Assembly: GCF_030247195.1 (NCBI RefSeq) | Contig: NC_080671.1 | Span: 198,386,676-198,450,675, forward strand | Origin: Topomyia yanbarensis | Taxonomy: Eukaryota > Arthropoda > Insecta > Diptera > Culicidae | DNA length: 64,000 bases | Reading direction: 5' to 3' | Shown: piece after piece, positions 35,180-46,073 of the stretch | Position numbering within the stretch: the first letter of the stretch is position 1 | How the letters are laid out: each line of letters begins with the position of its first letter | The notes under the pieces: model-generated | Told to the model about the DNA's origin: nothing | The model's database searches: none | The model's input: the letters and a program-made list of their open reading frames with translations, nothing else | Made by a program: the position numbers and the translations under genes

Positions 35180-35475
35180 TTTACAGCTATCTTAAGACTA
35201 GAAATAAGATTCTATATACAAGAGAGGGGGCAAAAGATTTTTTTTATGAAAAAAATTTAAAACAAGGAATTCAATAGTTATAATTTTTAGGAAATATTTA
35301 CAGTTATCTTAAAACTAACAATATAGTTTGGTACACAAAAGGGGGAACAAATATTTATGAGAAAATTCGCAGGTGTTTTAAGACTAGGGGTACAATTCTA
35401 TTTACAAGATGGGGGACAATAGTTTTAACAAAGAGGTAAAATTACAACTATCTTAAGACTAGGAATACAGAATAC
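35180..35475 (-). repeat. Degenerate tandem repeats in the LINE 3' UTR
   Basis: Four related units contain (on +) acagctatcttaagactag and a following tatttacaaga(g/t)gggg block, at about 35183, 35298, 35370 and 35441. Confidence 0.7.
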
Positions 35476-35926
35476 AAATTTGAACTTTTTTAGCGGAGAC
35501 TTATGCTTGGTCAAGATATTCAGAGGGGGGCTGTAGAAGCAGTTGTATCAAGGACAGGGGAGAGAAAGCGTAGATGGTGACCGGGAGAGAAGAGCAAAAC
35601 TTGCAACTTTCGGGCAAACGGGAGATCAGCGAAAGATTACCGCCTCAGTCTAGTAGGTCGGATTGGCGGATGGTATTCTTCGGACCCGCGGGGAATCCTT
35701 CAAAAGTCATCGGACCTTGAGTCGCTCTCGCTTCAGTGCGACGGCGGTTACATAGTTGCAGTCTGGAGCTGATCGGTCCCACAAGGCAGGAGAAAGCTTC
35801 TAAAACGAGAAATAAAAAGAGAGGGGCTAAATTGGGATATGTGTCGTTTTTATGAAAGTATAAATAAGGGACATATAGGGGAAATCACGATTTGCCAGTA
35901 TATCTCGGACTGGGACATTGGGTGGT

Positions 35927-36730
35927 CTACCTCGGGCCCGAAGGGGCCCCCTTTAACTGAGACCTGGCGTCCAAGTACCCGGCGCATACCCAGACAACGT
36001 GCTCGATGTCGTGATAGCCCTCGTCACAAGCGCACAGACTACTCTCCGCAAGCCCAATACGCCGCAAATGCGCATCCAAGGTGTAGTGGTTGGACATAAG
36101 TCGGGACATTACACGAATAAAATCCCGACCCACATCCATCCCCCTGAACCAAGGCTTCGTTGATACCTTTGGGATAATGGAATGTAGCCATCGTCCAAGT
36201 TCACCATTGCTCCACGAGGTTTGCCAACTGTTGAGTGTCCTCTGACGACAAATACTAAAAAATTCGTTGAAGCAGATTGGTCTTTCGTATATGTCACCAT
36301 TTAATGCGCCCACCTTTGCTATTGAGTCGGCCTTTTCATTGCCCGGGATAGAGCAATGAGAGGGGACCCAAACAAAGGTAATTTGATAAGATTTTTCAGA
36401 TAACGTACACAAGGACTCCCGTATCTTCCCCAGGAAATATGGGAATTGCTTTTTGGGCTTCATCGAACGAAGAGCCTCGATAGAGTTGAGGCTGTCCGAA
36501 ATGATGAAGTAGTGATCTGTAGGCAGAGTGTCGATGATCCCAAGGGTGTACTGAATTGCGGCTAACTCTGCGACGTAAACTGAAGCGGGATCATTGAGCT
36601 TGAATGAAGCGGTGATAGTATTGTTGAAGATACCGAAGCCAGTGGAACCATCGAGATTTGATCCGTCAGTGTACAACATTTTGTCACAGTCGACTTCTCG
36701 GAATTTATTATAAAATATATTGGGCATCAC
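35927..36730 (-). pseudogene. I-like LINE ORF2, RNase H domain and C-terminus
   Basis: RNase H motifs are visible in order: LYTDGSNLDGSTGFGI, VAELAAIQY, IISDSLNSIEAL and FVWVPSHCSIPGNEKADSIA, so the D-E-D-D residues are kept. A C-terminal cysteine/histidine cluster (CACDEGYHDIEHVVWVC) follows, as in I-type ORF2 proteins. The frame is separated from the RT by a frame change between 36930 and 36730. Confidence 0.85.
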
Positions 36731-36929
36731 TTGCGGGCGTATATGGTCCGGGAGTCCACGAATCTCTTACTTCATGGATGTGTCGAAGAATACAGTAGAA
36801 TCAGAAGTATCTAGGAAACGAACACGGTTGGGAGTAAACGAAGAAGGATTAATGCTCTGTGCCATGTAGTCGAAGTACAAGGACATAAATCGGGTTTGAG
36901 AACTAAGCTCGACGAGCCTCTCGAAGTTT

Positions 36930-37956
36930 TCAATCACCAATGGCCGCCAGCACTTCGAGACTCATCGTATGGGTCGAGTGCATGCAACCCAAGGCAATGT
37001 GCAAGCAACGATACTGGATTCTCTCCAGTTTGATGAAGTGTATGTTCGCAGCGGAGCGAAAACAGAAACACCCGTACTCCATCACCGACAATATCGTTGT
37101 TTGGTATAACCTGATCAGGTCTCCTGGGTGAGCACCCCACCATGTTCCAGTTATTGTTCGGAGAAAATTGATCCTTTGTTGGCATTTCTGTTTCAGATAC
37201 CTAATGTGACATCCCCAGGTACCTTTAGAGTCGAACCAGACCCCGAGATATTTAAATGTGAAAACCTGGTTGATCGTTGCACCCATTAATAGAAGCTGGA
37301 GTTGCGTTGGCTCACGCTTCCTAGAGAAAACAACCAACTCAGTTCAAATTGTCCAAGGTATTTTGTAATGGTCCTTGCAAGTCGGCAGCTTTGGGCCCTG
37401 TAACAGAGACCACGCCGTCGTCTGCAAGTTGCCTTAGCGTGCATGAATTGGCAAGACAATCGTCAATGGCATTCACGTAGAAATTGTAGAGCAGGGGACT
37501 TAGACATGAGCCCTGGGGAAGACCCATGTAGCTAAATCGCGATGTTGTTAAATCGCCATGCGAAAAGTGCATGTGCTTTTCAGACAACAGGTTTAGCAAA
37601 AAGTTATTTAAAATTGGCGAAAGACCATGCTGGTGCAGCTTCTCTGACAGAATGTTGATAGAAACTGAGTCAAAAGCCCCCTTAAAATCCAAGAAGACTG
37701 ATGCCATCTGCTCTTTGTTAGCATAGGCCATTTGGATTTCTGTAGAAAGCAACGCAAGGCAATCGTTCGTCCCTTTGCCTTTGCGGAAGCCAAATTGTGT
37801 ATCTGACAGTAAGCCATTTGCTTCAACCCAATTGTCGAGGCGAAACAAGATCATTTTCTCGAACAACTTCCGAATACAGGACAGCATTGCAATCGGCCGA
37901 TACGAGTTGTGGTCGGAGGCTGGTTTTCCTGGTTTTTGGATGGCGATGACCTTCAC
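36930..37956 (-). pseudogene. I-like LINE ORF2, reverse transcriptase domain
   Basis: The frame starting near 37956 contains the ordered RT motifs KPGKPASDHNSYRPIAML, QFGFRKGKGTNDCL, FLDFKGAFDSV and GLPQGSCLSPLLYNFYV. LADDGVV is the catalytic DD box. A frame change near 37339 leads to the thumb region (FKYLGVWFDSKGTW). The RT would copy the LINE RNA at the nicked target. The frameshifts imply this copy is inactive, or contain sequencing errors. Confidence 0.88.
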
Positions 37957-39333
37957 TTGCCTCCAGTCATGAGGAACAATGTTACCCTGATTCTGTCTAA
38001 CCCTGGGGCGTTATTGTTGCATGATAAAAGAGCAAGTGAGAACTCCACCATCGAAAACGGTGTTTCGTTCGCGGTATCGTGAGGAGACGAGGCGCGGTAC
38101 GTTTTCTGTACCGGGACAGAGTCCGGACAGATCTTCTTGGCGAAAGCGAATATCCAACGGTTTGAATATTCCACGTTCTCGTTGGTACTATTACGGTTAC
38201 GCATACGTCGAGCCGCACCCCAAAGAGTGCTCATCGCTGTTTCTCTCGTTAACCCGTCGACGAACCGGCGCCAATAACTGCGTTTTTTGGCTTTCATTAG
38301 ACTCTTCATTCGCCTTTCTAACGACGCGTAATGTAGATAGCTAGCGGGTAACCCGTCTTCCCGGAAGGCCTTATATGCAGTGGACTTTTCCGCGTACAGC
38401 TCTGAGCACTCTTTATCCCACCACAGGGTGGGAGACCGTCCATGGGTATTCGCGCTGGGTACTGGTTTAGTCTGAGCTTGATTCGCACTGTCGAGAATCA
38501 AGCCAGCCAAAAACCTGTACTCTTCCTCCGGAGGAAGTTCTTGAGTGGATTCGATTTTAACGGATATCGCGGTCGCGTAACTCTTCCAATCAATGTTCCG
38601 TGTGAGGTCATACGATACATTGATTGTTTCCGATGGTCTTGAACCGTTAGCAATTGAAATCACGATAGGCAAATGATCGCTACCGTGGGGATCAGGGATC
38701 ACCTTCCACCTGCAATCTAACTGTAGCGATGTCGAGCATAGCGATAAATCCAACGCGCTTGCGCGTGCTGGTGGTGTAGGAGTCCGCGTCATTTCTCCCG
38801 TGTTTAAGATGGTCATGTTGAAATTGTCGCAAAGATCTTGGATTAATGCTGATCTATTATCATCATGAAGACAGCCCCATACCGTACCGTGCGAGTTAAA
38901 GTCTCCCAGAACTAGCCGCGGAGCCGGTAAGGATTCCGTGATATTACAAAGCGTTCGTTGCCCTAGGAATGTAGATGGAAGCAATGCAAAGGTCTTTACC
39001 TTTGATTAAAACTTGACAAGCGACAATTTCAATGCCTGGTGTCGAAGGGAGGTTAATTCGGTTGAAAGAATAGCACTTTTTGATCCCCAAAAGTACTCCT
39101 CCATAAGGGTTTTCTCGATCCAGACGGATTATATTAAAGTCGTGGAAGTTGAGATTTATATCAGAAGTTAACCAGGTTTCACATAATGCGAAAGCATCAC
39201 ATTTTAAACTGTTTAATAAGAATTTGAAGGAATCGATTTTCGGGAGGATACTTCTGCAATTCCACTGTAGGACAGTGATCGAATCAGTGACCTCGTTTGA
39301 TGACTTAGCCATCGAAGGATACGATCGCTGCAA
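37953..39333 (-). pseudogene. I-like LINE ORF2, endonuclease domain and linker
   Basis: The frame from 39333 reads ITVLQWNCRSILPKIDSF and later FALCETWL, the first endonuclease motifs. After a frame change near 38960 the next frame continues with LVLGDFNSHGTVWG and DPHGSDHLPIVISI (catalytic D, N and H motifs). A linker towards RT follows, ending in NNNAPGLDRI. A second frame change occurs near 37955. Confidence 0.85.
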
Positions 39334-40669
39334 GGAGGGGCCATTTAGCAGTCAACTGTTTCAAAAATGTTTGCACCATAGGGAGAAAATGTATCAGAAT
39401 GCTTTTAAGAGGATCAGTAACATTGAAAGCTGTGAAAATTAAGTCCACTATGTCAGAAAATTTCATTAGTCCGCTACTGGACTGAGTATCTGTTTGAAAA
39501 AAGGGAACACTTGGGGTTTTTGGTGTCCCTGGAAGTGGTGGATACTCCTTGTTAGAATTAAAATTTCCAAGTCCTGGAGCAACTTGCTTCGGCTTTAGTG
39601 CATCACTTCCATTGGATTTATTGATTGTAATTGGCGCACTCTGAGTGGACGACACCTTGGCACCCTTACGAGGCAATCTAGGGGAGGCTAGATTTTTCCT
39701 CTTCCTGGACTCCCCTGAGTTAACCAAAGATGTTCCCTCTTGTGGGTCGTCAGATTCTTGCTCAACGCCAGCCAAAAGAGCAAAGGAATTTTCGGAAGGG
39801 ACAGATGGCGATGCATTCTTAAGAATTTCTGCATAAGAGCGCTTCGAGCGTTCCTTAAGGGAGCGCTTAATTTTATCCCCGCGCTGTTTGTACGCGGGGC
39901 ATGATTTAAGATCATGCGGAAGGCCCCCGCAGTAAATACACTTTTCAGTTTCTCCACCGCAAGAGTCATCCTCATGTTCTCCCTCGCATTTGCCGCACCT
40001 TTTCTTATTGCCACAATAGGTGGCTGTGTGGCCCAGCTGCTTGCAATCGCTGCAGTTCATTACCCGCGGTACAAACAGGCGAACAGGTAGACGAACCTTA
40101 TCCAGGAGGAAATAATTGGGGAGGGAAGACCCGGAGAAAGTCACCCGAAGCGAGTCTAACAATGAATAAGTTGTCTTATTATTCTCAGTTTTTGCGGAAT
40201 ACAATTGCTTGCATTCCAGAATCTTCACATGTTCAAGTGAGGGGTCCTTAAAACAACCAACTCCGTACTTCAACACGTCTTCGCACTTCAAACCCGGTTC
40301 GGCGACGACCCCGTCGATCTCCACTGCTAAACAAGGAATATACGCTTTAAATTGCTTTGTAAAACGTTCGCTGCGAGCAATCTGGTTTGCCTGGTCGAGG
40401 TCATTCACTAATATGCGTATCTTATTAGCTCTAACACGTGTTATCTGAGCTACGGCCGGGTAGTTAGCTGTCAGCTCCTGTGAGATTTCTAAAATATTAA
40501 GCGATTTCGTGATTGGCCGGAAATAGACCACCCAGGGTCCAGTCGAACTGGCTGGGTATGTTTTAATACGGGGAGGACTGGGGGAATCAGGGGAGGGAGT
40601 AATTTTGGGTTTATCCGGTATATCCATGGGAATATCATTTCCATCCAATGTTACTTCGCCCTCGGCCAT
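39305..40669 (-). CDS. I-like LINE ORF1 protein (RNA-binding, three CCHC knuckles)
   Basis: This is an uninterrupted 454-codon frame. Residues ~45-215 form an RRM-like region (WVVYFRPITKSLNILEIS...). Residues ~215-275 carry three knuckles, CSDCKQLGHTATYC, CGKCEGEHEDDSC and CIYCGGLPHDLKSC. A basic, serine-rich tail and a hydrophobic-rich C-terminus follow. Its end overlaps the ORF2 start (39333), which suggests reinitiation or frameshift translation of ORF2. In the family this protein binds LINE RNA and forms cytoplasmic particles. ORF1 looks intact even though ORF2 does not. Confidence 0.88.
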   Translation of the reverse strand: MAEGEVTLDGNDIPMDIPDKPKITPSPDSPSPPRIKTYPASSTGPWVVYFRPITKSLNILEISQELTANYPAVAQITRVRANKIRILVNDLDQANQIARSERFTKQFKAYIPCLAVEIDGVVAEPGLKCEDVLKYGVGCFKDPSLEHVKILECKQLYSAKTENNKTTYSLLDSLRVTFSGSSLPNYFLLDKVRLPVRLFVPRVMNCSDCKQLGHTATYCGNKKRCGKCEGEHEDDSCGGETEKCIYCGGLPHDLKSCPAYKQRGDKIKRSLKERSKRSYAEILKNASPSVPSENSFALLAGVEQESDDPQEGTSLVNSGESRKRKNLASPRLPRKGAKVSSTQSAPITINKSNGSDALKPKQVAPGLGNFNSNKEYPPLPGTPKTPSVPFFQTDTQSSSGLMKFSDIVDLIFTAFNVTDPLKSILIHFLPMVQTFLKQLTAKWPLLAAIVSFDG

Positions 40670-41124
40670 TTAGGCACGAGGATAGCACGTGGTGTAAACG
40701 AGAGATGAAACTTATATTCAGGGGAAAGGGATCTAAGAAGTAGCGACCGATCGGGGGAAAGGGAAATGAAAAAAAAAGATACTTAGCTTATTTAGCGGTT
40801 TGTCCGGTTATTCCACTATTCACTTCACCAACCCAGGCACCGACGAACAAAGCCAGCCTCAAACAATGGTTGACCTTCACAATGTATATATAGTGATTTA
40901 CTCTATGCACAGCACAAGAAAAACGATCTGCTTCGATCGAGAGCTCAGACGATTGTGATTATCGCTATCTTGTTTTTTACCGCAATAACCACTCAATAAA
41001 AAAAAATTTAAAAATATTTTCAAACAACTTTTCATGTTCTAAAGTAGGTAAAATCTCCTAGAACACAATTAGCTGCATAACAGTTCTCCTAAAAATAAGT
41101 TTGGTCGGTGAGGTACTAGTCTTT

Positions 41125-41325
41125 TTATTTTCCGCGAAATGGTTTTTCCGGGAAATGATACATTCCGGGAAATAGTTTTCCGGGAAATGATACATTCCGG
41201 AAAATGGTTTTCCGGGAAATGGTGCATTCCGGGAAACGATATTCCGGGATATGGTACATTCCGGGAAATAGTTTTCCGGGAAATGGAATTCCGGGGAATG
41301 GTATTCCGGGAAATGACGTACAACC
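41125..41325 (-). repeat. Minisatellite of TTCCCGGAA palindromes, array 2 (inverted)
   Basis: The complement form TTCCGGGAA occurs 8 times, plus variants such as ttccggaaa and ttccggggaa. It is homologous to array 1 in opposite orientation, including the flanking cagctg segment (41328-41334). Confidence 0.9.
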
Positions 41326-41609
41326 AAACAGCTGCTATATCCGGCATAATGGTCAAATCGACAAGAACATTTAAAATGGGCACATAAACAAAACGTAAAC
41401 AATTCCGTAAACGTAAACTTCAAATGGACACCTTAAATAAGCCGATTCTGAAGCCTGGCTGTTCGCGAAATAATAGATTATCGAAAAGGCACATAAGCAA
41501 AATGGCTTGTTTTATTTTTGTTTCTTTTCACTTCCCCTCAAAAATTAATGGTTCATATACACCAAAAAACGAAAGGAACAAATTGTCTATGGGCTCCTAA
41601 TGAAAAGAC

Positions 41610-41803
41610 TAGAAAAACTCTAGAAAGAGAACTGCGGAGAGAAAAACAGCATTTTTGGCAACGTATGCCCCGCCATTGTATGGCAACACGTCCAATGTTA
41701 TAAGGATAGGCAATGTTCGATTGGATTCGTTTTTTGACAGCTAAACGCGAATCCAATCGATCCAAAATGGAGTCTCCGCAGTTCTCTTTCTAGAGTTTTT
41801 CTA
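41610..41803. mobile_element. 194-bp MITE with 8-bp TSD
   Basis: The ends TAGAAAAACTCTAGAAAGAG and the complement of its right counterpart are inverted repeats of about 31 bases. The 8-mer GAAAAGAC flanks both sides (41602-41609, 41804-41811), hAT- or P-type in size. Confidence 0.88.
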
Positions 41804-42376
41804 GAAAAGACTATACTCGAAAAGGGTCCAAAAACAGCCCAACACCGAGAAAGGGATCAAAATAAACGTCACATATTCATTTCCTGTAAACAAAAGGGTT
41901 CACCCGCATGAACTATAAGCTAACGCCTCGCCGAAAAGGGCTTATGAGAGAGGTCACAAAACCAGTGTGATCTTTCAATAGAGACCAAAACATTTATCCG
42001 CAAAAATCGTTCAAAATACAATTCTTTAAATAAATCGGGTATTTTATTCGTAAAAAATGATTAATTTAATACGGCGTCGCACTATCTTTATATCCAGTTC
42101 CTGTTCATAAATGGAAATATAAAATACGAGATAATTTTTCAGACGTAATATTCTCAAGAGCATATTGTATTTAATGCCATATTAAATGTTAACGTCGAAA
42201 TGTTTGCTTCAATCAACCGAAGGTGAAGCAAAGTCCTCTAATGGTTTCCGAATTGACACAGCTACTGCTAGATGGAGCATTTGAAAAGATTTTGATAACA
42301 TCGCGTTTAAATTGGAAGTCTCGCCAAATCCAACGATTGCAGGTAAATTTGAGGTTGTCAAATCTCGCGTACTTTT

Positions 42377-42606
42377 TGAAATGGACCTATGTGCAAAAGA
42401 GAGCCTCTCTTTGTTTACTTTCTCATTCGATTATCACGGCTTCACCATTAATTTTTCCAAAAATGTTCCTGTACATATTGGTAAAGTGTGATTTCGACTA
42501 GCATATTATGCAAAGAGTTAAGCAGAAAACGCAAATGCGACCGTGTTATTAGCGGAAGAGAAAGTAAACAAAGAGAGGCTCTCATTTGCACATAGGACCT
42601 TTTCAA
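42377..42606. mobile_element. MITE with ~45-bp TIRs
   Basis: The left arm GGACCTATGTGCAAAAGAGA continues into GCCTCTCTTTGTTTACTTTC. The right arm is its complement with few mismatches. The exact ends are uncertain by a few bases. Confidence 0.8.
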
Positions 42607-44588
42607 TAAGTTTGCTTGAAATAATAGCAGAATCTTTTCTCACACTCACATGTGATCTAACTATTTGAAGAATTTACCAAGAAAGGTTCAAAACGTCCTT
42701 TTTCCCCTAAATACAACGTAATTTATAAATATCAAGTTTAAAATTTTTAAACGATGTATAACATAGTTTAAAATTCTTTTAAAAGATTACAAAAATGTCA
42801 ATTTGGATTGCTGAATTACCCTACTGAATGATTCATATGTACGCAACATCAAGTGTACGATCGAAAGTCAAACGGCAATCCGATTTTTGGTTGCAAGTAT
42901 AAATAACTTAAAAGTCGCATGCCGGTCGATCCGACAGAATCTATTTCCTGTTGTCTCGACAAATCTTATCGTTCGAGCTCGGCTGGTGGCATTTAAAAAT
43001 TGTTACAAATTCTAACTAGCCGCAATTTCAAGAGTCAACGATGTGTACTTCGAATATCCGCGTGTTTTTCTCTTTCAATGTGATGAAGAATGGTAGCTGC
43101 GTGTATAAATGAAGTTGCTGTGTATTTGATAGTCGAACCCTCATGTAATGCAAGTGTTACGACTATACACATACGTAACTTAGCGAGTTTGTCCGCACAG
43201 TGCCGGCGAGGCGCACACCGAAACGTGTTTCGCCAGTGGAGGACAGTAACTTTTCTGTTGCTTTCCCGATATGTCCGCATTTGGAAACAAATCACATACA
43301 GTCAACTGAACATTACCAAATAAGTAACGCGAGTGACGCCGTTGGCTGCATGACGCATAGCCGGTTCCGTGACATTTTTTCAAATAGCTGTCTCTACCAC
43401 ACTGGAGTACATAAAGGCGCTTGTTTGAATTACGAACAACCTTGTGCGCATCTTTACTGCATGTTACCTTCCGAAAATATGTTCTAATGATGTATTGTAA
43501 TCTTATATTTCTTACTCAGTACGTATGAGTCAGCTCATTAGATCAGATTAGCAGAATACTGTCAGTATATGTCGTTATAAAAACGATCAGATTCGAATGA
43601 AGATGTTAATAATTTTGCCCCAGCTGCCGCCACATTGCAGTGTCGCAAGTCGTGATTTGCGTATGATTACTTTCGTCTATAAACGAGTATGCAAATAAAA
43701 GTATAGCAGTTGAATGTCAAGGGTTTAGTTTGTATAAGGGACAGTCTAATGTGTTGTTTCTAATCGCGTGGCGCTGGCTTATCTTTTTCATCGGGACAGC
43801 GTGACCCCTTCTCTCATGCTATTACTCGTATTGTTTCAGGTCTTATATTTGTTTTTTACTTATTGCCCTATGAAAAATGCTGTATTATGTAACATAAATG
43901 TACCTTTCGAATATTTTTTTGAAAATTTATTACCTTTTTTTAATGTTAAAAAAGTTTGAAGTTTGGTATCTATTTAGAGTTCGAGTACATGATGGAAGGT
44001 TTAAAATAAGTCAAGAGAAATTTCTTTTAAAAAACCGCTGTGATTGTGCATTTTTACTCGGTATCGATTCTTTCATTTGAGTCGGAATTTTGATTGGAAA
44101 CCGAATTCGGAATCAATATTCAGGTGAGTTTGGCTGTGATTTTTTTCGCGTTATGCATCAAGATGGATTGGAGAAGTGCGATAGGATGAACCAAAGAGAT
44201 TTAAGAAGAACTTAGGAGCAGGGTACTCACAATTTTAAACTATTTTTGAGTGAGATTAGTACGGAAGTTTTAGTGTTGTCATTTGGAATTATTTGAAAAG
44301 TGTGTATGATTATACGTTTCCGTGAACGCGTTGTTAATGAGATAAATAAGGGGGAATCTACACAAAAAGTTTCTATTAAATGTAGACAATGTTCAAGTTG
44401 TAACTGGCATAATAAACGTGGTTTGTTTGCGTTCTTAGACATTTTGCGAAGAAATAGAAATATTGAATTGAGATTCAACGCTTTATCAGAATCAGAATTG
44501 ATCTAGCACCAGATTAACGCAGAACCAAAACCCGAACACAAATTACAAATGTAGAAAATATACGTTGGATTGTCGTTCATATAATATA
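42607..44588. other. Unassigned intron sequence
   Basis: Small open frames (for example 43090-43323, 43200-43487) carry no recognisable domain. Confidence 0.4.
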
Positions 44589-44665
44589 CTGTCGTTATTA
44601 GCTTAATTGTCCCATATTCTATGGGATTCCCTATATACATGGGACAATTATGCATATAACGGCAG
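44589..44665. mobile_element. 77-bp TA-flanked mini-MITE (copy 1)
   Basis: The ends CTGTCGTTAT and ATAACGGCAG are inverted repeats flanked by TA. The inside carries AATTGTCCCAT..ATGGGACAATT. A related hairpin lies at about 60405-60475. Confidence 0.75.
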
Positions 44666-44709
44666 TATAGGAGTTATTGAATAATGTTACATATAATATA
44701 ATTACTTGT

Positions 44710-44985
44710 AGTTGAATCATCAAACCATAATTTAGTCATATATTCATTGTTATCCGAAATGGAAAACGATGGAGTACGGTACGAGATTGTCGACAAATTC
44801 ATATACCTTGGAACGCTAGTAACATGCGATAACGATTTTAGTCGCGGTGAAGGTAAAGGCATGTTGCGACTGCGAATAGAACTTTTTATGGTGTACTTAG
44901 TCAACTAAAGTCCCGCGCAAAAAACTTACTCTATACACATCGCCGATACTCCCTGTTGTGCTGTACGGCGATGGGGCATAATGTG
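44710..44985 (+). pseudogene. LINE RT C-terminal fragment (RTE-like)
   Basis: The first frame reads VRYEIVDKFIYLGTLVTCDN (44772-44831). After a frame change it continues ATANRTFYGVLSQLKSRAKN (about 44865-44925). This is the conserved region after the RT palm in RTE-type LINEs. There is no other part of the element nearby. Confidence 0.65.
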
Positions 44986-45184
44986 CATAAAGTTAGCACT
45001 ACCACTTAAGAAAAAGTGAACAATGACACTTGGATTAATTGTCGCTTAATTGTCGTAAATTAGTTGTGAAATCCAAAAATTTGTCGCATTCGTGTTTTAA
45101 AAAATTGGTATAGTAGTGCTAACTTTACAGTAAAGTACAGTAAAAAACAATGTCGCACTTGTTTTTTTTTAATTTGGTATAGTA

Positions 45185-46071
45185 GGGTAACGAGGGTATT
45201 TTGGACCAGTACCATATTTTGGACCACTTGACGATGAATGTACATTTTTCCATTTAAAGCTCATAACAAATTGAAATATTGCTATTGTAACACTGAAATT
45301 ATTATGCTAGAAAGCAACTCCCGTTTTATTCTGAGTCAGATGGTTTAATAGTAACCATTGAATTGAAAATTTTTAATCGTGTTTTCACATTTCAGCTGAA
45401 CTGGTCCAAAATCAGGTGGAGGTGGCATTGTTGTCACCAACATCGAAGAGTTATTATTTATAAAGTGTATACATTTCAATCATGCAAATATCATTATTAT
45501 GCTTATAAAATACAAAAAAATCGATTTTAGGTTGAAAAACGCAATCAGATTATGAAAATTGTTATTTTGGGTATGTCCAAAATATGTTAGCTATTTCCAA
45601 AGGATAACATATTATCGCCATGCTCCCAATTAACTCCGACACCTCTTTGCATATCTACTCTGCATTAAAAAAAGTTCACTTTTTGTTCCCAGAAAAGCAC
45701 TTCTTAGTCAATCATGTACAAATTCATCATACAAAGTAAGATACATTTAGATGGTCCAAAATCTGTTTCGAGATCGGTCCAAAATATGTTTACAGCAATG
45801 GTACAAAGGAAAATCGATGGTCCGAAATATGCTTTGTTTACGGACCAAAATAAAGTTAAGGGGTCCAAAATAAGAAAAATACGCTTTCACGATTTGTCAT
45901 TTTCCCAATTATTAAGGTTTATTTGACTATTTAGAACACTACATATCCAAAAAAAATGATAATGCCGTACATATTAGCCTGTGAAATGATCCAGATTACG
46001 TAGCCAAACAATATTTTTTCAGATTTTTTTCTCATGACTTCCTAAAGCGGTCCAAAATACCCCTGTTACCC
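45185..46071. mobile_element. 887-bp TA-flanked TIR element with GGTCCAAAAT motifs
   Basis: The ends GGGTAACGAGGGTATTTTGG and the complement of CCAAAATACCCCTGTTACCC are inverted repeats, flanked by TA (45183-45184, 46072-46073). The word ggtccaaaat or a close variant recurs about ten times inside. No transposase was recognised. It is inserted in a local duplicate of a gttagcactaccac-containing sequence. Confidence 0.82.
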
Positions 46072-46073
46072 TA

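Larger units (their letters stand above)
35043..40958 (-). mobile_element. Near-full-length I-like LINE with TSD
   Basis: Both sides carry TTATCGCTATCT (35031-35042 and 40959-40970), an 11-12-bp TSD; the last base is shared with the poly(A) tail. Minus-strand order is 5' UTR (40958-40670), ORF1 (CCHC), ORF2 (endonuclease, RT, RNase H), then a ~0.9-kb 3' UTR and a short A-tail at 35049-35042. The RNase H domain and three-knuckle ORF1 fit the I/Loner group rather than jockey. ORF2 is frameshifted several times. Confidence 0.88.

Noticed and set aside
43035..43487. Overlapping frames on both strands as a small gene
   Set aside because: No recognisable domain or start context. Opposite-strand frames overlap fully, and the region lies in a transposon-rich intron.
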